Shown here piece by piece: positions 22,964 through 32,699 of a stretch of DNA of 64,000 nt. The DNA comes from Sodiomyces alkalinus F11 (Eukaryota > Ascomycota > Sordariomycetes > Glomerellales > Plectosphaerellaceae), in contig NW_021167085.1 of the NCBI RefSeq assembly GCF_003711515.1, forward strand, positions 2,256,452 through 2,320,451. Direction: 5' to 3'. Below the pieces are notes generated by a model that saw only the letters and a list, made by a program, of their open reading frames with translations, had not been told where the DNA came from and made no database searches. Each line of letters begins with the position of its first letter. Position 1 is the first letter of the stretch. The translations under genes were made by a program, and so were the position numbers.

Positions 22964-24799
22964 TCAGTCGAGCCTCAAAATCCACCCATCCGGTAGCGGC
23001 CTGCCAGTCTCACCCCGACCACCCCAGACCACTATGCCCGTTTCTTCCAGCTCGCCCATGGGCGCGGTGGCGACCCAGCCGCGCGGTGCCGGACCGCCCT
23101 GGCTCTTCTGGTCATCCTCGTCATACGGCCTCATCTCGAGCCTGTACCACCGGCCATCGCCCGTCGGCTTCCCGAAGACCTGGAGCATCGCGTCCCTGAC
23201 GCTCGAGATGGTCATGCCCAGCGGCGGTACCTGGAAGACCCAGACGTCGGAGGCGCACTTGGTTCCCGAAGAAGCGGTCGCCTCCGCCTCCAACTCGCCG
23301 CCCACCAAGAGGAGGAACTCCCGACCAGCGCCAGATGTGACGACCTCGAGGCCGGCAAAGGCCCGCGGGTCCGGCCACGCCTGGTCGGCGGTGAGGGGGA
23401 TCTCGGGCCCTTCGGCCGGGGCGTCGCCGGCGGGGACGTCGGCACCGGAGACGATGCTCTGCCAGCCGCCGCGGGTACGCACGCTGACCTCGCCGCGCGA
23501 GACGCCGTCGGCGAAGGTCTCGACCTCGAGGTGGACGAAGTCGAGCTGGCCGCCGAGCGAGGCGGATCCGGTGGAGCCGCCGAATCGGAAGAGGCGGCTC
23601 TTGCTGATGCAGATGGAGGCGCCGGCTCGACCGGGACCCGGGGCGGCGGGGAGCGCGGTCCAGACGCGGGTGTGGACGTCGAAGGCCCAGAGGTCGTTGG
23701 CGTGCTTGCCGTCGGCATCGGTGAAGGGCTCAGCGGGGGCGGTAGCGGAGGTGGGGAAGACGACGCCGCCGTGGATGAAGACAGTGCCGTAACCTTCGTC
23801 CTCCTCATCGGTGGCGCGTGAAGCCACGTTCCCGACGATGGGGGCCTGTGGGATGCCGACCTCGGCCGAATCTCCTTGGGCCCACTCCATCCAGGTCTTG
23901 GGTTTCCGGGAGCTGTCGCGGTTTCCGAAATTGCGCGGACGGTCGGTGGCGGCGGCGGCGTGACCGTAGCGTGGAGCCGGGGTAGGAGACAGGGTGACGC
24001 CCGGGGCGGGAGGGACGGGATCAAGGAAGGACCAGGCGCGGGTGCGGGTGTCGAAGACCCAGACACGACCATACTCGTTGAGCGGCTGCGACGTGGTGGG
24101 GTCACGGCCACCGAAGACAAAGATGCGGTGACCTAGGGTAGCGGTGGCGTGACCGGCGCGCGGGGCAGGAAGCGGGGGAAGGGTCGAAGTAGGCGGGGGA
24201 GGCTCTTCCGGTTGTTTACCCTTCTGAGAGGGGCTCGTAGTCGTCGGAGTAGCTTGTGTGTCCTCTTCATCATCATCGTCGGTGAAGTTGGGGTCGGCAC
24301 CGGTGGTGGGGGAGGCCAGAGGCACATCATCAAGGGCCCCCTCTCTGCTGCCACTCCTACCCGTTTCTGGGGTATCCTGAGGCACCTCAGTTGCGGTGGT
24401 GGGTTCGGAGGAGAGACCGGCTTGGGACTCGGACACGGATTCGGGTCCAGCATCGGGCTCGGAAGGCGGCACGTACACCTTGGGGGGAACGGCTTTAATA
24501 GTGTAGTAATCGGCACCGGCGCTGTTGTAGGGCAAAGTAATGACATGCATGTCGTTGTCTGCAGCACGGCCGGGCTGCGGTTCGCCCCCGAAAATGTAGG
24601 CAGAGCCGTTGACAATGTTTATGGAGTGCGAGGTGCGAGGCAAAGGAGGGGCGTCGATCTTCTCCCATGTGCCTTTCATTGCGGACGAATTCTTCTGTTT
24701 GGGGATTCGAGCAGGGATGGAAGGAACAGCGGGTAGGTTTTGGGGGATGGACTGGAGGAGGTCGGTCGTGCGACGGCGGATGGTCGCGAAGGATTCCAT
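22964..24799 (-). CDS. Kelch-repeat beta-propeller protein
   Basis: A single 611-codon exon with no visible intron. After a short basic leader the protein opens with a Kelch motif (WEKIDAPPLPRTSHSINIV, then AYIFGG), an acidic Ser/Thr/Pro-rich insert (about 115-205), then further Kelch units: RAGHATATLGHRIFVFGG, VFIHGGVV...NDLWAFDVHTRVWTAL, RAGASICISKSRLFRFGG, and a last blade ending ETGIVVWGGRGETGRPLPDGW. The paired Gly residues, and the Trp spaced after them, define five or six blades. Such proteins serve as protein-binding platforms, and fungal members include cell-polarity Tea1/Kel1 types; this one lacks their coiled-coil tail, so no specific role is assigned. Very high GC in the third codon position. 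Confidence 0.85.
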   Translation of the reverse strand: MESFATIRRRTTDLLQSIPQNLPAVPSIPARIPKQKNSSAMKGTWEKIDAPPLPRTSHSINIVNGSAYIFGGEPQPGRAADNDMHVITLPYNSAGADYYTIKAVPPKVYVPPSEPDAGPESVSESQAGLSSEPTTATEVPQDTPETGRSGSREGALDDVPLASPTTGADPNFTDDDDEEDTQATPTTTSPSQKGKQPEEPPPPTSTLPPLPAPRAGHATATLGHRIFVFGGRDPTTSQPLNEYGRVWVFDTRTRAWSFLDPVPPAPGVTLSPTPAPRYGHAAAATDRPRNFGNRDSSRKPKTWMEWAQGDSAEVGIPQAPIVGNVASRATDEEDEGYGTVFIHGGVVFPTSATAPAEPFTDADGKHANDLWAFDVHTRVWTALPAAPGPGRAGASICISKSRLFRFGGSTGSASLGGQLDFVHLEVETFADGVSRGEVSVRTRGGWQSIVSGADVPAGDAPAEGPEIPLTADQAWPDPRAFAGLEVVTSGAGREFLLLVGGELEAEATASSGTKCASDVWVFQVPPLGMTISSVRDAMLQVFGKPTGDGRWYRLEMRPYDEDDQKSQGGPAPRGWVATAPMGELEETGIVVWGGRGETGRPLPDGWILRLD

Positions 24800-25681
24800 G
24801 CCAAACTCGGAGCGGGTTGCTGTGACGAATGGTTGACGAATCTTGAAATCAGTTCGACCGACGACGAAGGAAGGGAGAGAGGAGACGATGACGTAAAGAC
24901 AAGACTTGTGCTGCTATCGTCTGTGTTGGATGGAACCGAGGCGGAAGTTCCTGGAGCTGCCTGGAACTTGGAGATGCACTTTATGGAAAGGCGGACGGTT
25001 CAGCAGATCGATTGAAAGCCCAGCTCGGAGTAATCAGCACAGACTAGAAAGTCCAGCTCAAGAGTCAGCATAAAGGGAAAGGTAAGGATACCTTAGAGAC
25101 GAGCAGAAGATGGGAAAAGAGAAAACGTAGAAGAACAAAGGGATGAACTAACCAATTGCTTTAAATTCAACCCGCAGATAATAGAGAAAGGTGAATAAAT
25201 GATAATCCCGGCTCGATGAAGTCGAGCCTGAGTAGATCTTATGTATAAGGGGAGAAGAGGGATGATGGGTGATGGAGGGTGGAGGTGGAGGTGGAGGTGG
25301 GAGAAGGGATCGAGCGTGAGCTAAGGTACCTTATAATCTGATAGGGGGCTAGGCGTTGAATCTTGCTGTGTGCTGTGCCATCAGCGTGGCTCAGCTCCAC
25401 CAGCCCCCCTTCCCCACTGTAGCTTAGGTATTTTGCTTACCTTATTAGTACGTACATACGCCGTACCTTACTTCGAAGGCCTAGTCCCCAAGCGTTTTGG
25501 CAGGAGCGACCCCTGCCGCTGCGGCTGGCCCTGTCATCCCAGGTAAATACTCCATCACAGCTGACGTCAGCACCCGTAGATTCAAGCCTAGGTAACTTTA
25601 TTTGTATGAAGTACAGGTACCAACCAACTCCTGAAGTCTACCTTACATGTAATTATACACAGTCTTTTTTTGGCAACTCTC
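24800..25681. other. intergenic, promoter of the Kelch gene and 3' flank of the C2H2 gene
   Basis: Contains a GGTGGA repeat (about 25275-25300) and several TACCTTA/AGGTAC words (25325, 25432-25470, 25590-25640). No coding signal. Confidence 0.5.
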
Positions 25682-27460
25682 TTAATCGTCCTCCCCTTCA
25701 GCGTCGACGAGCCCAAGGCCCGTCTCGCTAGCGTGCACAAAATCAACGTTCCCGCGCAGCGGATTCACCAGCTCCCACTCTCCACCTGAGTTTCGCCGTA
25801 TGACACCCACCTCGTCACCCTCCGCCCATTCCGTAAGCGTCGGGTCCGAATCCCCGCCGAATTGGACCCTCGGCCCGTTCCCCTCGGCCGCCCGCTCGAG
25901 GTGCGTAGCAACGTGTTCCATGCGCTTGTCCCAGGCATTCGGCCCCCGGACCTTGAACTTGCAGTCGGGCACGGGACACCGCATGTACGTGGGTAAAGCG
26001 CACCGGCGCGTCTCGGCGTCCGCCTGGAGCTGCCGTAGGCGCTCGTCCCACTCCGGGGTGGGTTCCTTCCTGGACGCCGCCGCGGCGTCCGCAGGCGGCA
26101 TGTGCATGCGGCGCAAATGCTGCCGGAGCAGGTCTTTGCGCTTGAAGATGGTCCGTCGAGGCGGCGGTCCCGAGCTCGCGGGCATCGCACTCTGAGAGGT
26201 ACGGCTTCCGGGGGCAGCATCTGTGCCTTGGAAATGGACGCACGGGTCCAGAGTACACTTCCAGTAGATTTCAACCACATGTTGGGTGAGGACGTGGCGC
26301 TTCCATTCGTTCTTGTTCGGGAAGCTCGATGGGCAACCGGCGAAATGGAACACACAGGTGAATGGACGCGTGTGCTTTATTCTGATGTGTTTTCTGAGCC
26401 CGGCCTCGTCCGAAAATGCGCTGGTGTTGCACGAGTCGCAAGAGAAAGGCGGGCCCGCCGGAGTATAACCATGGTTTGATCGACTTGGCCCCTGAATCTG
26501 ACGTCGAATGGGAGGTCTTTCACCAGCCGACGGGTCATCGTCGACCCTGACAGATCCCCGCTCGTTTCGACTAGGGACGCAACCCCCAGAGGGGGATCGT
26601 GCCTCAGACACGACGCTGCGGCTTCGCTTCCTGGGGGGCTCGCTCTTACACTTCTCGCCATCATCCTCTCCGTATTGGGAACAAGTCAGATTCATTGTAC
26701 CTGACCAGGGTTCATGCGCTTCCACGTCTGCGTTGGCGTCTGCGTTCGCGTCTGCGGTATCAGGGCAAGCTTCTCCCAATGGCGTTCCGTAACTGCCGCT
26801 ATTCCCCCCCTCGCCGCGCTGGGTCAAGGCCCAAGGTTGTTGAGAGACTGGGTAGGGATGGTTGCCACCAACATGGGAACTCAAGTCACTGAGGCCCAGA
26901 TAACCGTCCATCCCCGGCTCGAGCTGAAGATTCGCAATAGGGGTTTCTTCAGAAAGATACGGTTGAGGAGACCCCACCGTCGCCTGTATCTCCTCTGGTC
27001 CGCTCCAGTGTGACTCTGGTTCAGCCATGTGTGGTGTCCCCGTCGACGTGTCTCCGAGCGCGGAGCCCGGCGTGTCGTTTCCCGACGGCGAGGCCGTTTG
27101 GGATAAGGTGAAGCCGTGTTGTTCGTGAAGCGTTGACAAGATTGGACTCATCAGGTGCTGACTCTGGGCAAACTGGGCATGGGAATCGGAAATCTGACCT
27201 GGGCACAAGGAAGAAGAAGTGGGCAATTCCTTGGCCAGCAAATGTGATTCATACGCCTGCTGCTGTTCGATCCATGCCGCGGACATTTGTGCAGCAGCAG
27301 CAGCATGTAGGACGGGTAGGAAGGGGTCGACCGGGGTGCTTATGTCTGAATATGAAGATTGGCTGTCATCAGACGGGGGAGAGAAGGCCGGAATTTGGTG
27401 GGCCTGAATGCCCTTGGAAAATGGAAGTGGGCTGCCGTACTGGTATATGCCGTCCTCCAT
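25682..27460 (-). CDS. fungal C2H2 zinc-finger regulator
   Basis: A single exon of 592 aa from the ATG at 27460 (good context, ACCATGG; the frame continues upstream only to non-ATG codons). The N-terminal 270 residues are Ser/Gln/Pro-rich with a DANADANADV micro-repeat, as in activation regions. A basic PPRKRSRS stretch (about 280) is a likely nuclear signal. Fingers: FSCDSC...LRKHIRIKH, FTCVFHFAGC...WKRHVLTQH, WKCTLDPC followed by a spacer and FKRKDLLRQHLRRMH, then MRCPVPDCKF...MEHVATH. This cassette (C2H2 pair, WxC box, LRQHL helix) is a widespread but poorly studied mould family. A related gene lies at 60,606-63,439. Confidence 0.85.
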   Translation of the reverse strand: MEDGIYQYGSPLPFSKGIQAHQIPAFSPPSDDSQSSYSDISTPVDPFLPVLHAAAAAQMSAAWIEQQQAYESHLLAKELPTSSSLCPGQISDSHAQFAQSQHLMSPILSTLHEQHGFTLSQTASPSGNDTPGSALGDTSTGTPHMAEPESHWSGPEEIQATVGSPQPYLSEETPIANLQLEPGMDGYLGLSDLSSHVGGNHPYPVSQQPWALTQRGEGGNSGSYGTPLGEACPDTADANADANADVEAHEPWSGTMNLTCSQYGEDDGEKCKSEPPRKRSRSVVSEARSPSGGCVPSRNERGSVRVDDDPSAGERPPIRRQIQGPSRSNHGYTPAGPPFSCDSCNTSAFSDEAGLRKHIRIKHTRPFTCVFHFAGCPSSFPNKNEWKRHVLTQHVVEIYWKCTLDPCVHFQGTDAAPGSRTSQSAMPASSGPPPRRTIFKRKDLLRQHLRRMHMPPADAAAASRKEPTPEWDERLRQLQADAETRRCALPTYMRCPVPDCKFKVRGPNAWDKRMEHVATHLERAAEGNGPRVQFGGDSDPTLTEWAEGDEVGVIRRNSGGEWELVNPLRGNVDFVHASETGLGLVDAEGEDD

Positions 27461-29130
27461 GGTATGGTGGGTGTGGAATTTGGTTCTGATGATGGGTTGA
27501 TGGGAAGAGCGACCAAGAACGTTAACAGTCTGAGAGGGAAAAGAGTGCCGTGATATATCAGGCCTGGGAAGTACACATTCTGTGAGTCGAAAGAAACACC
27601 CCCCAAAATCCAAACCGGAGGGGGAAATGGCGAGAGACAGTCACCGGGATAGAGATGGGTGACCGGCAAGACCCCCAACAAGCCCAGCAGAGCCTCATCA
27701 AAAAAAAAAAAAAAAAGGTGCAACGGGTCGTTGGTCTTCGCCATGTCACTCTGTAATGTCAAGGGGTCTCATACATCCTGGTCGAGAAGACTCATCGGTA
27801 GCCCTTGTCGTCTCCCAGGAGGTGCGCGTTCCATACGGGACTGAGGACCTCCTGCATGACGAGAGAAGAGTCACTAGGTTGATGGGCCTGGCGTGGGGGC
27901 CGGACGCCCATCGCCCAAGATCCATTTCCTAGGTTGCCTTACTTGACTGACCACAGAGCTTGAACCGCTGGACGATCATGATCCGCCCAGGCCAGGGCAG
28001 CCCGCTTCCTCGACCACTCAGAGGGGTAGATTGGCGAAGATGGAGTATGGCAACCCAGCAAGGCAATCGAGCTGATGGGGAACCCATACATCCATTCTAG
28101 GCATAGTCGCATCCGAACAAAGTATGCTAACAGTATCCCCTCGAAAACTGCGGGCTGACAGTCACCGAGGCCGCAATGGTGGAGTTTGAGGGCTGCGTTA
28201 GTTGCCCTTTCCCCCTCTTCCCCCAGCCATATCCTTGAGAAAAAAGGGAAGGTAGGTGAAACGAACTATGGTCTAGAATCATGGCATAGGACAACGGTAA
28301 TGTCCGGGGAACACGGACGATGGGACGGACGCGGAATGGGAGAGCGGAAAGCCTAAATCAATAGGTAGAATAAAATAAAATAAAATGGCACCGCCGCACC
28401 ATTGGTCGGGCAACAACAAAACATGAAGACAACCGACCCTAGCTAGCATATTACATCTGCAGCCTGTGGTGGCGGGGATTGAGTTGGTTGGGGCGTTGCG
28501 AAATTGCGGAGCCGATTCACCCAAGCTGGATGATGTCGATACTCGAGGAAACCCCGGTCGCAGAACGATCCCGCAGGGCGCCAGAGATGAAACTCTCGAC
28601 TCCCCTCCATTTACTGCCTGCCGGGACATCCGAGTACCCACCTAGTTACCTTACGGACTACGGTTCCTTGGCAGAGCCGTCGCCCCAGGTCCTCTACACC
28701 AGGGCGTACCTAAGGGATAATGGCGCTAACGGTTCCAAGATAAGCTCCGTACCTTACCTTACCTGAGGTACCTAGGGTATCGCCCGAGAAGACCGGACGC
28801 GGAGCCGGAATCGAACGATAAACCTTAACGTCCATCAACCCCGTTGTGTGCCTCGAAGTACGGAGAACAGAGAGCACGCGATTAAGGTAGTGTCCGTACT
28901 CCGTATCCGTAGTTGAATGTTGTCCGTTCGGGAGGTCCGTTTACTCCGTACCTTAGAAGGTAGTGACCTTCTCAACAACTACCTTGAGCTTGAGCAGTAC
29001 TAAGGTAATTAGTGAGGTGCGTCTTTGCGACATGGACAAACACGCACCCTCCATTCTTTTTTCCAGTTTTTTGCCATTGATGTTACACAAGACCCACTGT
29101 TGTCGACTACGTTGTACCCACAACGTACAC
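27461..29130. other. intergenic upstream of the C2H2 gene
   Basis: Probable promoter and 5' UTR of the C2H2 gene; a run of A at about 27700-27716. From 28,640 onward the sequence is crowded with TACCTTA, TTACTCCGTA and GTACGGAG words. No coding region is supported. Confidence 0.5.
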
Positions 29131-29304
29131 GTACATACCTACCCGGGTAGGGGTGGGTATAGGTCAGAGCTCGAACAGAGAATTTTGCACTGACCAGAGC
29201 CAGGACAGAGATATCGCTGTCAACATAATGTTCTAAGACTTCGGACATCTGACCAGTCCATCGAGCTCTGACCTATAACCAGCCAAACCCGGGTAGGTAC
29301 ATAC
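29131..29304. mobile_element. MITE-like element with about 44-bp terminal inverted repeats
   Basis: The left arm 29131-29174 and right arm 29261-29304 are inverted copies: both read TACCTACCCGGGT outside and TATAGGTCAGAGCTCGA inside, with a few mismatches between. The 86-bp centre has no reading frame. Size (174 bp), long TIRs and lack of coding capacity fit a miniature inverted-repeat element or a long-stem hairpin. No clear target duplication is visible, so the class of transposase is unknown. Confidence 0.65.
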
Positions 29305-29623
29305 CTTACCTTACATATAATGATCTGGGCCCACTATTTTGCTCTCTTACCGAACGGATCCACCAGACATCGGTCGCCAAGGCCCGCGCCTTCGGTCGCT
29401 CGAACATACGAAGACATACGAATGAACACCCAGGTGTTCCTCGTCGTTTCCCGCCTCCCGTCCCTCAACGTCGAGGACAAGCACTACTATCAAGACCCCT
29501 GGGAATTGGGGTGTCCCCTAGATACTTCGTACATACAAGGTCCGTCGTAGTTCCCTGTCGCCAAGACAGGTTGATCTGCACTAGTAATCCCCGGCTGCCG
29601 GGGTGATGACCTTTGTCGCCGAA

Positions 29624-29651
29624 CCTGTACGTGTACTCATACACGTACAGG
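29624..29651. repeat. perfect hairpin, 12-bp arms, 4-base loop
   Basis: CCTGTACGTGTA, loop CTCA, TACACGTACAGG. No T-run follows, so it is not a simple terminator; it may be a remnant of an inverted-repeat element. Confidence 0.85.
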
Positions 29652-29703
29652 AAGGCCTACATAATGTACGCTATACACATACAGGCACCTAACGATAGGA
29701 ACT

Positions 29704-29737
29704 TAAGGTACCTAAGGTACCTAAGGTACCTAAGGTA
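29704..29737. repeat. AAGGTACCT short tandem array
   Basis: Three to four direct copies of the palindromic unit AAGGTACCT, with partial copies on each side and again at 29770-29782. Confidence 0.85.
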
Positions 29738-30095
29738 ACATATGTCGGTATCAGGCGAGTAAATAACGCTTAAGGTACCTTACCGGGAGTCACTAGGCGT
29801 TAGTTATCCTTGGATTATAGCCTATTATTACTGGGTTTATATCGATAAGATATATAGCTATCCTTAGATATTAGACTATTCTTAGAAATAACACTATCCT
29901 AACTTTAGCCCGGAGGTAGTATAGCTAATACGATATAAGTATAGATAAGATATATTACTAGTGTAAAATTTATATAAATATATATAAATACGATTTAATT
30001 AGACTTTATATTTATACCTGCCTTAGGCGTTCTAGGAAAACTAAGAAGTCCTTATCCTAAAGTACGCTTACGAATACTATTACTATGAGGGAGAT

Positions 30096-30222
30096 CCTGC
30101 TATATAGAAGAAGTCCTGCTATAGAAGAGGCACTGCTATATAGAAGAGGCACTGCTATATAGAAGAGGCACTGCTATATAGAAGAGGCACTGCTATATAG
30201 AAGAGACACTGCTATATAAAAG
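30096..30222. repeat. 19-bp tandem repeat (CTGCTATATAGAAGAGGCA)
   Basis: About six to seven direct copies with small differences, in the degenerate flank left of the Gypsy-1 element. No spacer/repeat alternation, so not CRISPR-like. Confidence 0.85.
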
Positions 30223-30364
30223 TGGTTTTGTTACTATGGAAGAAGTTAGCTCTTTATCACGAAGTGGAAGGACTCTACCTACTACCTCTGCTATTATTAT
30301 AGGAGGGCTGTTATTATAGGAGGGCTATTGTTCTGGGAGGGCTTTATATAGAAAAGGAAGAAGA

Positions 30365-30577
30365 TATTAACGACTGGTCACAGGTCGTGGCATAAGTGAG
30401 GTCGTAATAATAGATTATCTAGAACTAAGAAAGGAAGAAGAAAAAGGAGAAAAGTCTATAGCGCTAGGCTAGCTATAAAGTAGCGATAGCTAGGCGATAT
30501 AGGTCCGTTAACTAAGCGCGTAGCCAGGAAGATCCGGAGTATAGCCGGATCCTCTATATCGGGGCTAACCCGTAATA
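30365..30577 (-). repeat. Gypsy-1 3' LTR
   Basis: 213 bp, direct repeat of 59004-59216 with differences that are mostly C/T or G/A. Ends TATTAAC...CGTAATA. Confidence 0.88.
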
Positions 30578-31149
30578 TACCCCCCCCCTCCTCCCTCCGG
30601 AGGTTATATAACCGCGCGCCCTTATTATGCCTTAGTTCCCCTTACGTCGCGGTAATAAAGGAATAAGCGTGTCTCTTTATCTTACCTCGCCTTTACCTCG
30701 ATATTAAAGAAATCTTAGGTCGCCTACTAACCCTTTATTTATATACCTAAAATAGTAATATAGGCTCCCTTATATAGATCCTATCCGTAGATATATTATA
30801 CTCTTTTTTTTCTTATAGGCTCTCTCTTCCTCTTTTCGTCCCTAACTATAATAATAATAATAATAGCTATAGCTATTCTATATATTCTCGTGCCTCCTTA
30901 TAGCGACGATTTCTCTAACTCCTTTCGGTCGTAGATTCCCTTTATCGATACTCGTATAGTTTCAGAGTTCCCCGTCTAAGGTAAGCTATCCCTTTCTCAC
31001 GATTTCTATATAAGGTAACCCCGCTAACTGATAGCGTTCGTAAATAGCGTTAGCCCCCGGCAATAATAAGGGTAATAATAGTAGTAAGCGTGCTATTAAC
31101 GACGATATAGGTACCACGCTTTTACGCCTTAGGCTATACTAACTATATA

Positions 31150-32290
31150 ATAGTTCGGGTTATCGCCGCCGCCTCCGCCTAAGAAAAAGAAGTCGGAGGG
31201 TAGTCGGCCTCCTAAGTACCCTTTTAGTAGTATTTATACCGAGCCGTGCCTCCTTTACACGCGCGACGTCGTTAATAGGAAGTATAAACGCCTTTATTAT
31301 AGCTAAACTAATCGGGGGAGGAAATACTATATATACTCTACGAAGATATACCGATATATACCTCTCCTAACGCACCTTAAAGGCTACGCGTAGAGGTTAT
31401 TCGAGACGGCTGCCTTTATTAGCGACGATAATATGAACGGCTTTATAAGACTATTTCCCCTCTAAAGTCGTAAGCTTATCGCTAACCTCTCTCCTATAAA
31501 TAGGACCTATATCTTAACGCCTACGTGGTATTCTAGGATACCTTTATAGCTAGGGATCCGATAATAGCGATATTACCTATAGCTATATATCCCGTGGAGG
31601 CTCCCGATACGGTAATCGCGCTAGCCCCTTCTCCTCCTTAAGAGGTCTAAGAAGCGGTAATACTATAGCTAGCCTTATTACCTTTTCCTAAGGTTATTAA
31701 TAAGATAGCTAAACTAGCCTCGCTTCTTTTAGTAATAGAGGTTATTAATAAGGTAGTTATATTAGTCTTTTCTCCTCTTTTAGGGGTCTTAGAAGAGATA
31801 GCGTCGGGACTAAACGTATCGCCTTTAAAGGAGGCTATTACTAAGGTGGGATAACCGACCTTATCTCCTCCTTATAAGGTTATAGGTAAGGTAGTAGTTT
31901 CGGGCCTAATCCCTTCTAATATTATAACGGAAAAGAACGCTCGCTTTACTACTCCCGCTCTTTTATCGCAGCCTTTATTATCTAACGAAGACTTTAGGCG
32001 CCTTTAACTCATAGAGTTAAGGGAGTAGACTCGGCTACTTAGGGAGATACTCGTACTCGGTCGCGCTAATATCGTAATCGCCGAATTCTAATAATACGCG
32101 GAGTATAGGCGAGCTTCTATACCTACGGGTATAATTATCGGGAGTACCGTTATAATCCCCGATAACGACGATAATAAAGATAACGACGATAACGATAATA
32201 AAAAGGTTAAGGAGACTAACTTTAACCTATAAAGGGGCGAGGAGGGTAAGACTTTTACGGAAATCGATAATCCCGAGGATAAAGGACTTT
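31150..32290 (+). pseudogene. degenerate antisense ORF inside Gypsy-1, Cys-rich N-terminus
   Basis: On the strand opposite to pol and between the integrase end and the 3' LTR, a long frame can be followed with only RIP-type stops and some frame uncertainty in the middle. It begins with a Pro/Lys stretch (PPPPPKKKKSEG) and a segment with one surviving Cys (EPCLLYTRD), where further Tyr codons are what RIP makes of Cys or His, suggesting a lost Cys cluster. The end is charged (LIELRE, then runs of Asp/Asn/Lys). It resembles lineage-specific fungal hypothetical proteins, but no function can be given. It may be a captured host gene. Confidence 0.45.
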
Positions 32291-32699
32291 AAGGGCGAGG
32301 ATATCGATCTAGGCTTATATTAAGTATAGCTAGGGCGCGGGGCCTATCCGGCCTATAATAAATCTAAACCTTACTCTTTTCCAATTATCGTAATATAATC
32401 GCTTATATATCGGTTCCTATATTATAATAGCGTATAGTTATTTAACGGCCTATTATTTATTATTATTAGGCTAAACTTTTTTTTAAACTCGTTAAATACC
32501 CGCGTTTATACTAATAGTTCTAGCGGTTCCTAAGTCGCTTTATAGTATCCTACCTATTATACTAGTACTTTACATTTTAATCCTTTACCTCGCCTCTTTA
32601 TTCTCGCGTAAAGAATTTCCTAGACTTCTTATTCCTTATTATCGGTCGCTTCTCGGATAGGCGGGGGTTAGGGGTTATATACTAACTACTTTAGTAGGG

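Larger units (their letters stand above)
29305..29759. other. non-coding transition to the AT-rich island
   Basis: No gene. It contains a perfect 12-bp-arm palindrome (29624-29651) and a direct array of AAGGTACCT (29704-29737) just before base composition changes. Confidence 0.5.

Noticed and set aside
28795..28825. tRNA-like GGTTTATCGTTCGATTCC on the minus strand
   Set aside because: A TTCGATT loop is present but the flanking 5-base stem does not pair and no acceptor or anticodon arm can be drawn.
30096..30222. Possible CRISPR-like array
   Set aside because: Units are contiguous with no spacers and the genome is eukaryotic; it is a plain tandem repeat.
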